The translations under genes were made by a program, and so were the position numbers. From an uncultured Collinsella sp. (GTDB taxonomy: Bacteria; Actinomycetota; Coriobacteriia; Coriobacteriales; Coriobacteriaceae), in NCBI GenBank assembly GCA_900556875.1, contig USQQ01000005.1, forward strand, positions 50,670-114,669: DNA of 64,000 bases, read 5' to 3'. The notes under the pieces were generated by a model, which had not been told where the DNA came from, made no database searches, and saw only the letters and a program-made list of their open reading frames with translations. This document shows, piece after piece, positions 1 to 11,218 of this stretch (position 1 is the first letter of the stretch; every line of letters starts with the position of its first letter).

Positions 1-112
1 ATCGCCACGAGTGGAATCCTTGCATCCTGTGGGTCCTGTCGTGCGACTGAATAGTATTATTGAAGATGAATAATAATAAGGGATACAGGTAATACAAAAA
101 GGAGGTGCTCGG

Positions 113-676
113 TTGAATCTGACCTTTGAGGGATTCTTAAAAGGCTATTGCCGAGAGCTATCCGGACAGCAGTCGCTGAGTTTTAGAAAATTGGTTGAGC
201 AGGCGACGACGGATGCGCCGCGCGTGGCGGAGGCTCTGTTTTTGCTCGCTTTGGCGCAAGGAAAAGCCGAATACGTTCTGGGTTTATCCGAGGGCTCGTG
301 GATGGAACGGGATTATCGAGACGTTTTATCCTTGTACGGTCAAGCGGGTAGCATGGCGTCTCTATGCGCCAAAAGTGAGCTCCCTAATCGTTATGCCAAC
401 GTTTGGCGTGCGTATAGAGCGGTGAAGGAAAAGCCGGCGGCCGATAGAAGGGTGAACGCCCTGATGAGAAAGAAAACGCTGGAAGCATTGGAGGAATCGG
501 GTGTAACGCGCTATGGCCTCTGCCGTGCTCTGCGCCTGAATAAAGGAAACGTATACGCATACTTGGCCGGCGATGACTCAAAGGTGAGCAGGAAAACGGC
601 GCGCCGCATTATGGAATATGCGGAGGAGAGGGGCGCCCAAGAAGGGGCCGGGCGCCCGGTGTGTGTGGCGGGGTAA
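113..676 (+). CDS. Helix-turn-helix domain protein of unknown function
   Basis: A 187-residue protein that I do not recognise by name. Residues ~125-175 (EESGVTRYGLCRALRLNKGN, then SRKTARRIMEYAEE) read as a helix-turn-helix DNA-binding fold of the XRE/lambda type. The N-terminal two thirds is helical and has no motif I know. The start is TTG, chosen because an AGGAGG ribosome site lies about 6 nt upstream. The DNA is poorer in G+C than the following rmuC gene. A regulator or an antitoxin is possible; any partner would lie to the left of the window edge. The upstream 112 bases are AT-rich and probably carry its promoter. Confidence 0.6.
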   Translation: MNLTFEGFLKGYCRELSGQQSLSFRKLVEQATTDAPRVAEALFLLALAQGKAEYVLGLSEGSWMERDYRDVLSLYGQAGSMASLCAKSELPNRYANVWRAYRAVKEKPAADRRVNALMRKKTLEALEESGVTRYGLCRALRLNKGNVYAYLAGDDSKVSRKTARRIMEYAEERGAQEGAGRPVCVAG

Positions 677-727
677 GATTGATCGCGGTTTTGATTGATG
701 ATCGATTGGGTTTGTTGGGCGGAGTTT

Positions 728-2083
728 ATGTCTGCAATTGATATTGCACTTATTGTGATTGCTTTGGTGGCGGTGGGGGTCGCTGCGGCCTGTGCCCTGC
801 AGCTCAAGGGCCTTCGTGCCGAGTTGCGGGAGCGTGGCGACAGTAGCGCGGAAACGCTGGCAGCACTCGAGCAGGCCAACAACGCGCTCGATGCCCTGAA
901 CGTCGCGTTGGCCGAAACCCGACGCACCGCAAACGCCATCGCACAGCAGCAGACGACCGACGCCGCCGTGGAGCAGCAGCGCTACCTGACCATCGCGCGT
1001 GAGTTCTCGCAGGCGGGCGACCGTATGGATGACCTGCGCCGCGAGACGACCCAACAGCTCGGCGCCAACCGCGAGGGCATCGAGCAGCGCCTGGACAAGG
1101 TGCGCGAGACGGTCGATGCCCAGCTGGGCGCCATCCGCAAGGACAACAGCGTGCAGCTCGATCAGATGCGCGCAACGGTGGACGAGAAACTCTCCCGCAC
1201 GCTCAACGACCGCCTGTCTGCATCGTTTAAGCAGGTGAGCGACCAGCTCGAGGCCGTGTACAAGGGCCTGGGCGACATGCAATCTATCGCCACTGGCGTG
1301 GGCGACCTTAAGCGCGTGCTGGGTAACGTCAAGGCGCGCGGCATTTTGGGCGAGGTGCAGCTGGGCGCGATCCTGGCGGACATTCTCACGCCCGACCAGT
1401 ATCTGGAAAACGTCGCCACCAAGCCCGGCGCCTCGGAGCGCGTTGAGTTTGCCGTCAAGCTGCCGGTAGACGAGGGAGACCCCGTGCTGCTGCCAATCGA
1501 CTCCAAATTCCCGGGCGATGCGTATGAGCATCTGCTCGACGCCCAGGAGTCGGGCGACGCGGAGGCCGTCGCCGCCGCGCGCAAGACGCTCGACACCATG
1601 GTGAAGCGCGAGGCAAAGGACATCTGCGAAAAGTACCTGAGCGTGCCCGCGACCACCAACTTTGGCATTCTGTTCGTTCCGTTTGAGGGCCTGTACGCCG
1701 AGGTCGTCACGCGCCCTGGGCTTATCGAGACCCTGGGCCGCGACTATCACGTCAACGTTGCCGGCCCCAGCACCATGGCGGCCATCCTCAACAGCCTGCA
1801 GATGAGCTACCAGACGTTTAGGCTGCAAAAGCGCACCGACGACGTGCTACGCGTGCTTTCCGCCGTCAAAGCCGAACTACCGCGCTATCAGGCGGCGCTG
1901 CGTCGCGCCCAGCAGCAGATCGAGACTGCGGGCAAAACGGTCGAGGGCATCATCACCACGCGTACCAACGTCATGGAGCGCAAGCTCAAGGATATCGACG
2001 CGCTGGAAGACGCCAAGGAGGCCGACGAGGTCTTGGGGCTCACGTCCGCGGGCCTGCTCGCAGACCAAGAAGACGAGGACTAG
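728..2083 (+). CDS. rmuC: RmuC family DNA recombination protein
   Basis: A 451-residue RmuC homologue. It has an N-terminal membrane helix (IDIALIVIALVAVGVAAACAL), a long coiled coil over residues ~25-170, then the RmuC core with motifs such as LKRVLGNVKARGILGEVQLG, LPIDSKFPGDAYEHLL and FGILFVPFEGLYAEV. RmuC is linked to limiting inversions and rearrangements at short inverted repeats, and its core resembles restriction-nuclease folds. The length is usual for the family. The ATG at 728 is preferred over an in-frame TTG at 695 because the membrane helix starts there and GGCGGAG lies just upstream. The acidic C-terminus (DQEDED) is unremarkable. Confidence 0.93.
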   Translation: MSAIDIALIVIALVAVGVAAACALQLKGLRAELRERGDSSAETLAALEQANNALDALNVALAETRRTANAIAQQQTTDAAVEQQRYLTIAREFSQAGDRMDDLRRETTQQLGANREGIEQRLDKVRETVDAQLGAIRKDNSVQLDQMRATVDEKLSRTLNDRLSASFKQVSDQLEAVYKGLGDMQSIATGVGDLKRVLGNVKARGILGEVQLGAILADILTPDQYLENVATKPGASERVEFAVKLPVDEGDPVLLPIDSKFPGDAYEHLLDAQESGDAEAVAAARKTLDTMVKREAKDICEKYLSVPATTNFGILFVPFEGLYAEVVTRPGLIETLGRDYHVNVAGPSTMAAILNSLQMSYQTFRLQKRTDDVLRVLSAVKAELPRYQAALRRAQQQIETAGKTVEGIITTRTNVMERKLKDIDALEDAKEADEVLGLTSAGLLADQEDED

Positions 2084-2208
2084 CGGCACTTGACGGCGGG
2101 GCGCCTGCGCAGGCGCAGGGCGCGGGTGCTTTTCGCATCGCACTTGCCTAAAGCGCACTTTAATGTGCAACAATGGCCTTTCGCCCTATCAGACGCGAAA
2201 GGAAGCCC

Positions 2209-4011
<1,803 letters not shown>

Positions 4012-4074
4012 GCGTCTCGGACGTGGGACAATTGTGCCCATAGGTTTGTTGTGCCGTTGAGCCAAGGAGTCGTT

Positions 4075-4740
4075 ATGCCACGCGAGACCAATGCTGCCAA
4101 ACGCGAGCGCGCCGTTGAGGTGTGCGAGCGCCTCAACCGTCGCTATGGCCCGGTCGAGTGTTTTTTGGACCACGAGAATCCCTTTAGGCTGCTCATCGCG
4201 GTGCTGCTCTCAGCGCAGACGACCGACGCGCAGGTCAACAAGGTGACGCCGAAGCTGTTTTCCCAGTGGCCCACGCCCGAGGCTATGGCGGGGGCAAGCG
4301 TGGCCGATGTGGCCGATACCATCAAGTCGCTTGGCTTTTATAAGAGTAAGGCCAAGCACGCCGTGGAGGCCGCGCAGATGATCGTTGCCGATTACGGCGG
4401 CGAGGTACCGGCCGACATGAAGGAGCTCGTCAAGCTGCCGGGCGTGGGGCGCAAGACGGCGAACATCGTACTCAACGTGGGGTACGGCATCGTGGAAGGC
4501 ATCGCAGTGGATACGCACGTCAACCGCATTGCGCACCGCCTGATGCTGAGTCCCAAGACGCATGCCAAGGAGCCGCTCAAGACCGAGCAGGATCTGCTCA
4601 AGATTTTGCCGCACGAGTATTGGGAGTCGGTCAACCATCAGTGGATCACCTTCGGTCGCGAGATCTGCGATGCCCGCAAACCCAAGTGCGACGAGTGTCC
4701 GCTGGCAGATTTGTGCCCCAGCGTGCGCGTAGCGGGGTAG
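4075..4740 (+). CDS. nth: Endonuclease III (DNA glycosylase/AP lyase)
   Basis: A 221-residue base-excision repair glycosylase for oxidised pyrimidines. The helix-hairpin-helix with the catalytic lysine is LPGVGRKTANIVL, the catalytic aspartate lies in VDTHVNRIAHRL, and the C-terminal [4Fe-4S] cluster ligands have the C-x6-C-x2-C-x5-C spacing (CDARKPKCDECPLADLC). The length matches the family. The start at 4075 has GGAG about 6 nt upstream; an in-frame GTG at 4051 is less well placed. It lies between an ABC exporter and mfd, so two DNA-repair genes are neighbours. Confidence 0.96.
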   Translation: MPRETNAAKRERAVEVCERLNRRYGPVECFLDHENPFRLLIAVLLSAQTTDAQVNKVTPKLFSQWPTPEAMAGASVADVADTIKSLGFYKSKAKHAVEAAQMIVADYGGEVPADMKELVKLPGVGRKTANIVLNVGYGIVEGIAVDTHVNRIAHRLMLSPKTHAKEPLKTEQDLLKILPHEYWESVNHQWITFGREICDARKPKCDECPLADLCPSVRVAG

Positions 4741-4845
4741 GGCGGAATGCATCTTCGTCTGGCGTTTTTTGCAGGGCCGGGTTTGCCCTCGAGCAGGAGT
4801 CCTCTCCATGCGCTACCATGACAAACAATGATCTTTGACGTACGA

Positions 4846-4873
4846 CCCGCCGAGCTTGCCCCGGCGGGCTTTT
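4846..4873 (+). terminator. Probable Rho-independent terminator after nth
   Basis: CCCGCCG (4846-4852) pairs perfectly with CGGCGGG (4862-4868) and is followed by CTTTT. It ends about 20 nt before the mfd ribosome site, so it probably separates the nth and mfd transcripts. Confidence 0.6.
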
Positions 4874-4898
4874 GGCGTTGCGATGCCGGAGGAACAGC

Positions 4899-7800
4899 AT
4901 GCTCATTCACCGTATAGCCGCGCAGCTCTACACTGCCGAGGCCTTGCAGGCCGTCGAGGCCGGACTCGATGCCGGCGAGGACGTGACGCTGGCCGTGTCG
5001 CAGTCGGGCCGTACGCTTATGGCGGCCGCCCAGTTTGCGCGCCGTCCGCGCCCGACGGTCTACATCGTGAGCGGCGAGGATGCGGCCGATCGCGCTGCGC
5101 GCAGCCTTGCCGCCTATGTGGGGCTGGCGCGCGTGTGCCGCTTTCCCGAGCGCAAGGACTATCCGTGGCGCGAGCAGGCGCCCGACGATGCCGTGGTGGC
5201 GCAGCGCTGCGAGGCCCTGGGACGCATCGTGCGCGGCGACAACTGCATTATGGTCGCCTCGGCCCGCGCGTTGCTGCGTTGCGTGCCGCCAGTCGAGAGC
5301 CGCTACTGGGAGTCCACGACCTTTGCGGTGGGCGAGGAGATCCCTTTTGACGAGGTGCCGCAGCGCCTGGTGGGCATGGGCTACACCAATGCCGGCGCCG
5401 CCGATGCACCCGGCCTGTTCCGCGTGCACGGTGACACCGTCGAGGTGTTTCCCGCACAGGAAAAGGCGCCCGTGCGCATCGAGTTTTTCGGCGACGAGAT
5501 CGACCGTATCCGCCGCATGGTGAGTTCCACGGGCCAGACCATCGGCAACGAGGACAGCATCGAGATCTTCCCCTGTCGCGAGCTCGCACTCACCGACGAC
5601 GCCGTCCACAACATGCATGTGGCGCTCTATCGTGCCAGCCAGGACGACAGCAAACTGGCGGCGCTGCTCGAGATGGTGGATGCGCGCATCGTCACGCCCG
5701 AGCTCGACCGCTTTTTGCCGGTGATGTACGGCCAGACCGTGAGCCCGCTGTCGCATGTGAGCGGCAAGGCGCTCGTGGTGCTGTCCGAGCCGCGCTCGCT
5801 GTTCGACGATTGCCTGCGCGCCTACGAGGATATCGAGGCACGTGCCGGCGAGGCGGGGGTCGACCGTCTGGACGGCCTGTACGTGCGTGCCCAGCAACTC
5901 GACTTTGGTGCCCAGCAGCGCCTTAACTACGTGAGCTTGATTCGTGCCGGCGGTGCGGTGACGGCAGAGCTCAAGATTGAGCAGCCGGCCATCGCGGGCT
6001 CGGACAATCGCTTTATGACGCGCATCCAGGAGGTCGTGGGCAAGCGCTATGCCTGCGTGTTTGCCATCCCCGACCGCGGTGCGCGCGAGTCGATGGAGCT
6101 CACCTTTGGCGATGAGGGTATTACTTTTGAGGAGTCGCTGACGGCCGCGCCCGAAAACGCGGGCGCTATTGGCGACCGTGTGCGCGTGGCAGCGGCAGAT
6201 TCTGCCGATCGTGCTGTCCGCCAGGATGCTCATGCTGCAATTCGCGAACGCAAGGCTGACGCGCTCAACGCCCGCTCGCTCGAGGCAGGTGCCGCCCAGG
6301 CTGCCGCCGGTGCCGCCGTGCCCACCATCTCGCGCGGACGCGTGACCTTTGTCGATGCCGCCTTGCCGCAGGGCGTGGTGGTGCCCGATGCCAACCTGGC
6401 CGTGTTCTCGATTGCCGACCTCAACGCCCGCATGGATGCCAACCGCGCGCGCAGCCGCCGCAAGGTGGACATTACGCAGATCACGTTCCCGTTTAAGCCG
6501 GGCGACTACGTGGTGCACGCCACTCACGGCATCGCGCTCTTTAGCGAGATCGCGCGCCAGGAAGTGGGCGGCAAGGAGCGCGACTACTTTTTGCTGGAAT
6601 ACGCCGATGGCGACAAGCTCTACGTGCCGCTGGAGCAGGTCGACCGCATTACGCGTTATGTTGGCCCCGACGGTGACAAGCCACGCCTGACCAGGCTCAA
6701 CACCGCCGACTGGACGCGTGCCACCAATAAGGCGCGCAAGAACGCCAAAAAGCTGGCGTTTGACCTGGTCGATCTGTATACGCGCCGCTCTTCGATTACC
6801 GGTATCGCCTGCCCACCCGATACGCCCGAGCAGATTGAGATGGAGCAGAGCTTCCCTTACGACGAGACGCGCGACCAGCTGGAGGCCATCGCTGACATTA
6901 AGGCCGACATGGAGGCGCCCAAGCCCATGGACCGCCTGCTGTGCGGCGATGTGGGCTTTGGCAAGACCGAGGTCGCCCTGCGCGCGGCGTTTAAGTGCGT
7001 GGACTCCGGCCGCCAGGTCATGGTGCTCTGCCCCACGACCATTCTGGCCCAGCAGCACTACGAGACGTTCTTTGAGCGCTTTGCCCCGTTTGGCCTTGAG
7101 GTCGAGGTGCTCAGCCGCTTCCGTACGCCGGCGCAGCAAAAGCGCGCGCTCAAGGCATTTGCCGAGGGCACGATCGACGTGCTTATCGGCACGCATCGTT
7201 TGCTTTCCGCCGATGTGAACCCCAAGAACCTGGGCCTGGTGATCATTGACGAGGAACAGCGCTTTGGTGTGCAGCACAAGGAGCAGCTCAAGAACCTGCG
7301 CGAGCAGATTGACGTGCTTACGCTTTCGGCCACGCCTATCCCGCGTACCATGCAGATGGCCACGAGCGGCGTGCGCGACATGAGCCTGATCACCACGCCG
7401 CCGACTGGGCGTCGTCCCGTGATCGTGCACGTGGGGGAGTACGACCCCGACGTGGTGAGCGCGGCGATTCGCCTGGAGGTGGGCCGCGGCGGCCAGGTGT
7501 ACTACGTGTCAAACCGCGTCAAGACCATCGACGACGCCGTGGCGCGCGTGCACGAGGCCGCGCCCGAGGCGCGCGTGGGCGTGGCGCACGGCAAGATGAG
7601 CCCGCGCGAGGTCGAGGACGTGATGATCGAGTTCGCGACCAAAAAGATCGACGTGCTCATCGCCACGACCATCGTGGAGAGCGGCATCGACAACGCGACC
7701 GCCAACACGCTCATCATCGAGGACTCGCAGCGCTTGGGTCTGGCACAGCTCTACCAGCTTAAGGGCCGCGTGGGCCGCTCGGCCACGCAGGCATACGCGT

Positions 7801-8531
7801 ACTTTATGTTCCCCGGCGAGCTGCCGCTCACCGAGGAGGCAACGGCGCGCCTGACTGCACTGTCCGAGTTCCAGGACCTGGGCAGCGGCATGCGCATCGC
7901 CATGCGCGACCTGGAGATCCGCGGCGCCGGCTCGCTCATGGGCGCCGAGCAGCACGGCAACCTGTCGAGCGTGGGCTTTGACCTGTTTACGCAGATGTTG
8001 GGCCAGGCCGTGGCCGAGGCGCGCGGCGATGACGACGCCGGCGTGGAGGCGGCGAGCGTGGGTATTAATCTGCCGGCCGATTACTTCTTGTCCGAGGAGT
8101 ACCTGCCGGCGGTGGACCAGCGCGTGCTCGTGTACCGCAAGCTCGCAGCGGCTGAGGACCTGGAGAGCATCGACGAGGTGCAGGAAGAGACCGAGGCCGC
8201 GCATGGCGAGCTGCCGTTGGCGGGACTCAATCTGTTCAACCGCGCGCGTATCCGTATCCGCGGCGAGCGCTTGGGGCTCGAGAGCGTCACGCTCAGCGGC
8301 GGACGCATCACGTTTTTGGGCGTCGACGTGCCCAAGAAGGTGGCCTTTGAGCTTAAGAATCGGTACGGAGCGGTGAACTTCCCCAAGAGCCGCAAGCTGT
8401 CGGTGCCCTATAAGGCGGGCGCCGGTGCGGGCAGCGGCCTGGGTCGCGGTCTCGATGCCAACGACGGCACCGGCCCCGTGGCAGCCGCCCTCATGCTGCT
8501 GCAGCAGCTGGGCGCCAGCGATGACGACTAA
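4899..8531 (+). CDS. mfd: Transcription-repair coupling factor Mfd
   Basis: A 1210-residue SF2 translocase that removes RNA polymerase stalled at DNA damage and recruits UvrA. It has a UvrB-like N-terminal module, then the CarD-like RNA-polymerase-interaction domain (FKPGDYVVHATHGIALF), then the RecG-like motor with Walker A (GDVGFGKTEVALRAAF), a DEEQ box (LVIIDEEQRFG), TLSATPIPRTM and the QLKGRVGRS motif, and finally the TRCF C-terminal domain. The length fits the actinobacterial family. The start follows CCGGAGGAACAGC. A moderately Ala-rich insert at residues ~430-500 lies before the interaction domain. A 930-codon antisense reading frame here is a shadow. Confidence 0.97.
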   Translation: MLIHRIAAQLYTAEALQAVEAGLDAGEDVTLAVSQSGRTLMAAAQFARRPRPTVYIVSGEDAADRAARSLAAYVGLARVCRFPERKDYPWREQAPDDAVVAQRCEALGRIVRGDNCIMVASARALLRCVPPVESRYWESTTFAVGEEIPFDEVPQRLVGMGYTNAGAADAPGLFRVHGDTVEVFPAQEKAPVRIEFFGDEIDRIRRMVSSTGQTIGNEDSIEIFPCRELALTDDAVHNMHVALYRASQDDSKLAALLEMVDARIVTPELDRFLPVMYGQTVSPLSHVSGKALVVLSEPRSLFDDCLRAYEDIEARAGEAGVDRLDGLYVRAQQLDFGAQQRLNYVSLIRAGGAVTAELKIEQPAIAGSDNRFMTRIQEVVGKRYACVFAIPDRGARESMELTFGDEGITFEESLTAAPENAGAIGDRVRVAAADSADRAVRQDAHAAIRERKADALNARSLEAGAAQAAAGAAVPTISRGRVTFVDAALPQGVVVPDANLAVFSIADLNARMDANRARSRRKVDITQITFPFKPGDYVVHATHGIALFSEIARQEVGGKERDYFLLEYADGDKLYVPLEQVDRITRYVGPDGDKPRLTRLNTADWTRATNKARKNAKKLAFDLVDLYTRRSSITGIACPPDTPEQIEMEQSFPYDETRDQLEAIADIKADMEAPKPMDRLLCGDVGFGKTEVALRAAFKCVDSGRQVMVLCPTTILAQQHYETFFERFAPFGLEVEVLSRFRTPAQQKRALKAFAEGTIDVLIGTHRLLSADVNPKNLGLVIIDEEQRFGVQHKEQLKNLREQIDVLTLSATPIPRTMQMATSGVRDMSLITTPPTGRRPVIVHVGEYDPDVVSAAIRLEVGRGGQVYYVSNRVKTIDDAVARVHEAAPEARVGVAHGKMSPREVEDVMIEFATKKIDVLIATTIVESGIDNATANTLIIEDSQRLGLAQLYQLKGRVGRSATQAYAYFMFPGELPLTEEATARLTALSEFQDLGSGMRIAMRDLEIRGAGSLMGAEQHGNLSSVGFDLFTQMLGQAVAEARGDDDAGVEAASVGINLPADYFLSEEYLPAVDQRVLVYRKLAAAEDLESIDEVQEETEAAHGELPLAGLNLFNRARIRIRGERLGLESVTLSGGRITFLGVDVPKKVAFELKNRYGAVNFPKSRKLSVPYKAGAGAGSGLGRGLDANDGTGPVAAALMLLQQLGASDDD

Positions 8532-8587
8532 TGGGTCGACGCTGCAAACGCCCCATTTGGGCAATCTGACCTCATCGAAAGGAAAGC

Positions 8588-9451
8588 ATGTTCGGATACA
8601 TCTATAAGAAAGATGTCGCCATGATCGCGGTTGTCCTGTGCCTTTGTCTGGGCGTGGGCAGTTTCTTCGATTATCAGATCTCGAGCGCGCTCTTCAATAT
8701 CGGCAGCATGTACGGTCGCTTTATCGAGGCCGCTGGCGAGCTGCCGTTCGAGCTGACGGCGAGTATCGCGGGCGTCATGCTCGTGCGCGCGGTGCGTCCC
8801 GACTCCAGGGGGAGCAAATGGCTCGCCGTGCTCGGCATCCTCGTCAACGTTGGCCTGGCCGGCTACGAGATCGTCTCGTCCCTGAAGGTTGGCGGCAAAC
8901 TCATCGCGGTTCAGCTGGTTCTGACGTTTGCATTGGTCATCGCGGCCAACCTCATCGCCTATCGCCTCACGCGCGACACCGACTCCGACGAGCTCACACG
9001 CTGGGCGCTGATGGTGCTTGCCGTGTGGGTCGCTCAGGCCATCATCCTCAACGTGATCGTCAAGCCGCTGTGGTCGCGCCCGCGCATGCGCGTGATCGAG
9101 GTCACGCCGGGGCTCAATTTTCAGCCGTGGTGGGTGATTGGCAATCCCGACAAGTGGAGCTATATTGCGGCCGGCGTAATCAAGGACGGCTTTAAGTCGT
9201 TTGCGAGCGGACACACGGCGCACGCGGCGATCGGCCTTATGCTCGCCGGGCTTCCTGCGGCGTCCTTTAAGGAAAAGCCGTCGCGACGCCGCGTGGTCTT
9301 TTGGGTCGCTGCCGTGGTCGCGGCGCTCGTCGCCTTTGGCCGCATCGTGATCGGTGCACACTTTTTGACTGACGTGAGCTGCGGCTTTGCCCTGGTGTTG
9401 GCACTTGAGTGCCTTGCCGCACGCATTGCCTATCCGGGCGGCGTACAATAG
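8588..9451 (+). CDS. PAP2 superfamily membrane phosphatase
   Basis: A 287-residue membrane protein with about six helices. The phosphatase triad motifs are visible: motif 1 KPLWSRPRMR (K-x6-RP-like), motif 2 FASGHTAHAAIG (usual form PSGH) and motif 3 RIVIGAHFLTDVSCG (R-x5-H-x3-D). Members dephosphorylate phosphatidic acid, undecaprenyl pyrophosphate or related lipids at the outer membrane face. Which lipid is used here cannot be told. AAAGGAAAGC precedes the ATG. The coding region begins 56 nt after mfd. Confidence 0.88.
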   Translation: MFGYIYKKDVAMIAVVLCLCLGVGSFFDYQISSALFNIGSMYGRFIEAAGELPFELTASIAGVMLVRAVRPDSRGSKWLAVLGILVNVGLAGYEIVSSLKVGGKLIAVQLVLTFALVIAANLIAYRLTRDTDSDELTRWALMVLAVWVAQAIILNVIVKPLWSRPRMRVIEVTPGLNFQPWWVIGNPDKWSYIAAGVIKDGFKSFASGHTAHAAIGLMLAGLPAASFKEKPSRRRVVFWVAAVVAALVAFGRIVIGAHFLTDVSCGFALVLALECLAARIAYPGGVQ

Positions 9452-9496
9452 CGGCGTTTAAATCATCGGGCCCATGCCCGGCTAGAGAGGATTGCC

Positions 9497-10522
9497 ATGC
9501 TCGCGTTCAACAACGACTATTCCCACGGTGCTCATCCGGCAGTGCTGCAGGCGCTCGTCGATACCAACATGGAGCCGCAGCCCGGCTACGGTACCGATGC
9601 GCACACCGAGCGTGCCAAGCAGCTGATTCGCGAGGCCTGTCAGGCCCCCGATGCCGACGTGTTCTTGCTGGTGGGCGGCACGCAGGCCAACGCGACGGTG
9701 ATTGACATGCTGCTCGCGCCCTACGAGGGCGTCGTTGCCGCCGAGACCGGCCATGTCGCTTGCCACGAGGCGGGCGCCATCGAGTTTGGCGGCCACAAGG
9801 TGCTCACCATCCCCGGCTACGAGGGCAAGATGCACGCCGAGGATCTCGAGAACTATATCCAGGTGTTCTACGAAAACGAGAGCTACGAGCACACGGTGTT
9901 CCCGGGCGCCGTGTACGTGAGTCTATCGACCGAGTACGGCACGCTGTACTCCAAGGCCGAGCTCGCGGCGATTCACGCGGTGTGCCAGAAGCGCGAGATT
10001 CCGCTGTTTGTGGACGGTGCTCGTCTGGCCTATGCACTGGCGGCCGATGAGTGCGACATTACCCTGCCCGAGCTGGCGCAGCTGTGCGACGTGTTCTACA
10101 TCGGCGGCACCAAGTGCGGCGCGCTTTGCGGCGAGGCTGTGGTGTTCTGCGGCATGCACGCTCCGGCGCATCCCATTCCGCGTATTAAGCAGCACGGCGC
10201 GCTGTTGGCCAAGGGCCGCCTGACGGGCGTGCAGTTTGAGGCGCTCTTTACCGATGGCCTGTATTTTGAGATTGGCCGACAGGCGATTCAGACGGCCCAG
10301 GCGCTGCGTCGTGTGCTGCACGAGCGCGGCTACCAGTTCTTTTTGGAGACGCCCACAAACCAGCAGTTTGTGATTCTGCCCAACGAGGACATGGCCCGCA
10401 TTCGCGAGCATGCGGCGATCGAGTACTGGGAAAAGTACGACGATACCCACACGGTGGTGCGCTTTTGCACCAGCTGGGCCACGACGCAGGAGGACATCGA
10501 CGCGCTGGCGGCTGTCCTGTAG
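9497..10522 (+). CDS. Threonine aldolase family PLP enzyme
   Basis: A 341-residue fold-type I pyridoxal-phosphate enzyme of the beta-eliminating lyase/low-specificity threonine aldolase family. It opens with LAFNNDYSHGAHPAVLQAL, has the glycine-rich cofactor loop GGTQANATVI, VDGARLAYAL (Asp binding the pyridine nitrogen) and the Schiff-base lysine in YIGGTKCG. It would split L-threonine or allo-threonine to glycine and acetaldehyde, but related enzymes act on other hydroxy-amino acids, so the substrate is inferred. GAGAGGA lies before the ATG. A strong terminator follows. Confidence 0.88.
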   Translation: MLAFNNDYSHGAHPAVLQALVDTNMEPQPGYGTDAHTERAKQLIREACQAPDADVFLLVGGTQANATVIDMLLAPYEGVVAAETGHVACHEAGAIEFGGHKVLTIPGYEGKMHAEDLENYIQVFYENESYEHTVFPGAVYVSLSTEYGTLYSKAELAAIHAVCQKREIPLFVDGARLAYALAADECDITLPELAQLCDVFYIGGTKCGALCGEAVVFCGMHAPAHPIPRIKQHGALLAKGRLTGVQFEALFTDGLYFEIGRQAIQTAQALRRVLHERGYQFFLETPTNQQFVILPNEDMARIREHAAIEYWEKYDDTHTVVRFCTSWATTQEDIDALAAVL

Positions 10523-10540
10523 CCTGATGTAATGACGAGG

Positions 10541-10583
10541 GGCCGCCTTGCGCTGGGTTTGGCGCAAGGCGGCCTTTGTTTTT
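10541..10583 (+). terminator. Strong Rho-independent terminator after the aldolase gene
   Basis: GGCCGCCTTGCGC (10541-10553) pairs perfectly with GCGCAAGGCGGCC (10562-10574), an 8-nt loop between, followed by TTTGTTTTT. Confidence 0.92.
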
Positions 10584-10599
10584 GAGAGAGAAGGGTTGT

Positions 10600-11181
10600 A
10601 TGACCGAGATGTCCGAGCCGGCGATTCGCCTGGCGACGCCCGAAGACGCGCCGGCGTTGCTTGCCATCTATGAGCCGTATGTGCGCCAGACGGCGATTAC
10701 CTGCGAATACGAGGTGCCGAGCGTTGAGGAGTTCGCCGGGCGCATCGAGCGTACGCTCAAGCGCTATCCGTATCTGGTGATGGAGCTGGACGGGCGTCCG
10801 GTGGGTTATGCCTATGTGAGTCCGCTCAACAGCCGCGAGGCATACGACTGGTCGGTCGAGACGTCGATTTACCTGGCACGCGACGTGCGCCACGGCGGGC
10901 TGGGCCGCAAGCTGCACGATGCGCTCAAGCAGTGCCTGATCGCGATGGGCATCACCAACATGTGCGCGCTCATCGCCGTGCCGCACGACAAGGACGACGA
11001 GTATCTAACGCACAACAGCCAGGACTTCCATGCCCATATGGGATATCGCTTGGTGGGTGCTTTCGACCGCTGTGCCCAAAAGTTCGGCCGCTGGTACGAC
11101 ATGTGCTGGATGGAGCTGGTCCTGGCCGAGCGCACCCCCAACCAGCCCAAACCAACCTGGTTCCCCGACCTCCTCGCCTAA
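10600..11181 (+). CDS. GNAT N-acetyltransferase (phosphinothricin acetyltransferase-like)
   Basis: A 193-residue GNAT enzyme. The N-terminal segment IRLATPEDAPALLAIYEPYV, the EY..PS..EF block and the central GYAYV.P and SIYLARDVRHGGLGRKL (acetyl-CoA binding, R-x-x-G-x-G/A like) match the PAT/YncA branch. The region HMGYRLVGAFDRCAQKFGRWYDMCWME is the typical C-terminus. Likely substrates are small amines or toxic amino-acid analogues; not determinable here. GAGAGAAGGG lies before ATG 10600; the in-frame upstream ATG at 10576 sits inside the terminator. It converges on a gntR gene, with only a palindromic repeat between them. Confidence 0.88.
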   Translation: MTEMSEPAIRLATPEDAPALLAIYEPYVRQTAITCEYEVPSVEEFAGRIERTLKRYPYLVMELDGRPVGYAYVSPLNSREAYDWSVETSIYLARDVRHGGLGRKLHDALKQCLIAMGITNMCALIAVPHDKDDEYLTHNSQDFHAHMGYRLVGAFDRCAQKFGRWYDMCWMELVLAERTPNQPKPTWFPDLLA

Positions 11182-11218
11182 AACCACCACGAAGGTGCCT
11201 GTCCCCTTTGCGGTGGTT
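11182..11218. repeat. GGGACAG-type palindrome between convergent genes
   Basis: A 37-bp imperfect palindrome (arms ACCACC..AAGG and CCTTTG.GGTGGT) fills the whole gap between the acetyltransferase and gntR stop codons. Its core reads GGGGACAGGCA on the minus strand. A relative lies at 29369-29404. It may act as a two-way terminator although no long T run follows. Confidence 0.7.

Noticed and set aside
4638..7430. 930-codon reading frame on the minus strand opposite mfd
   Set aside because: It is the complement of a well-supported gene with all Mfd motifs; its composition (very His/Arg/Leu-rich) is typical of GC-rich shadow frames.
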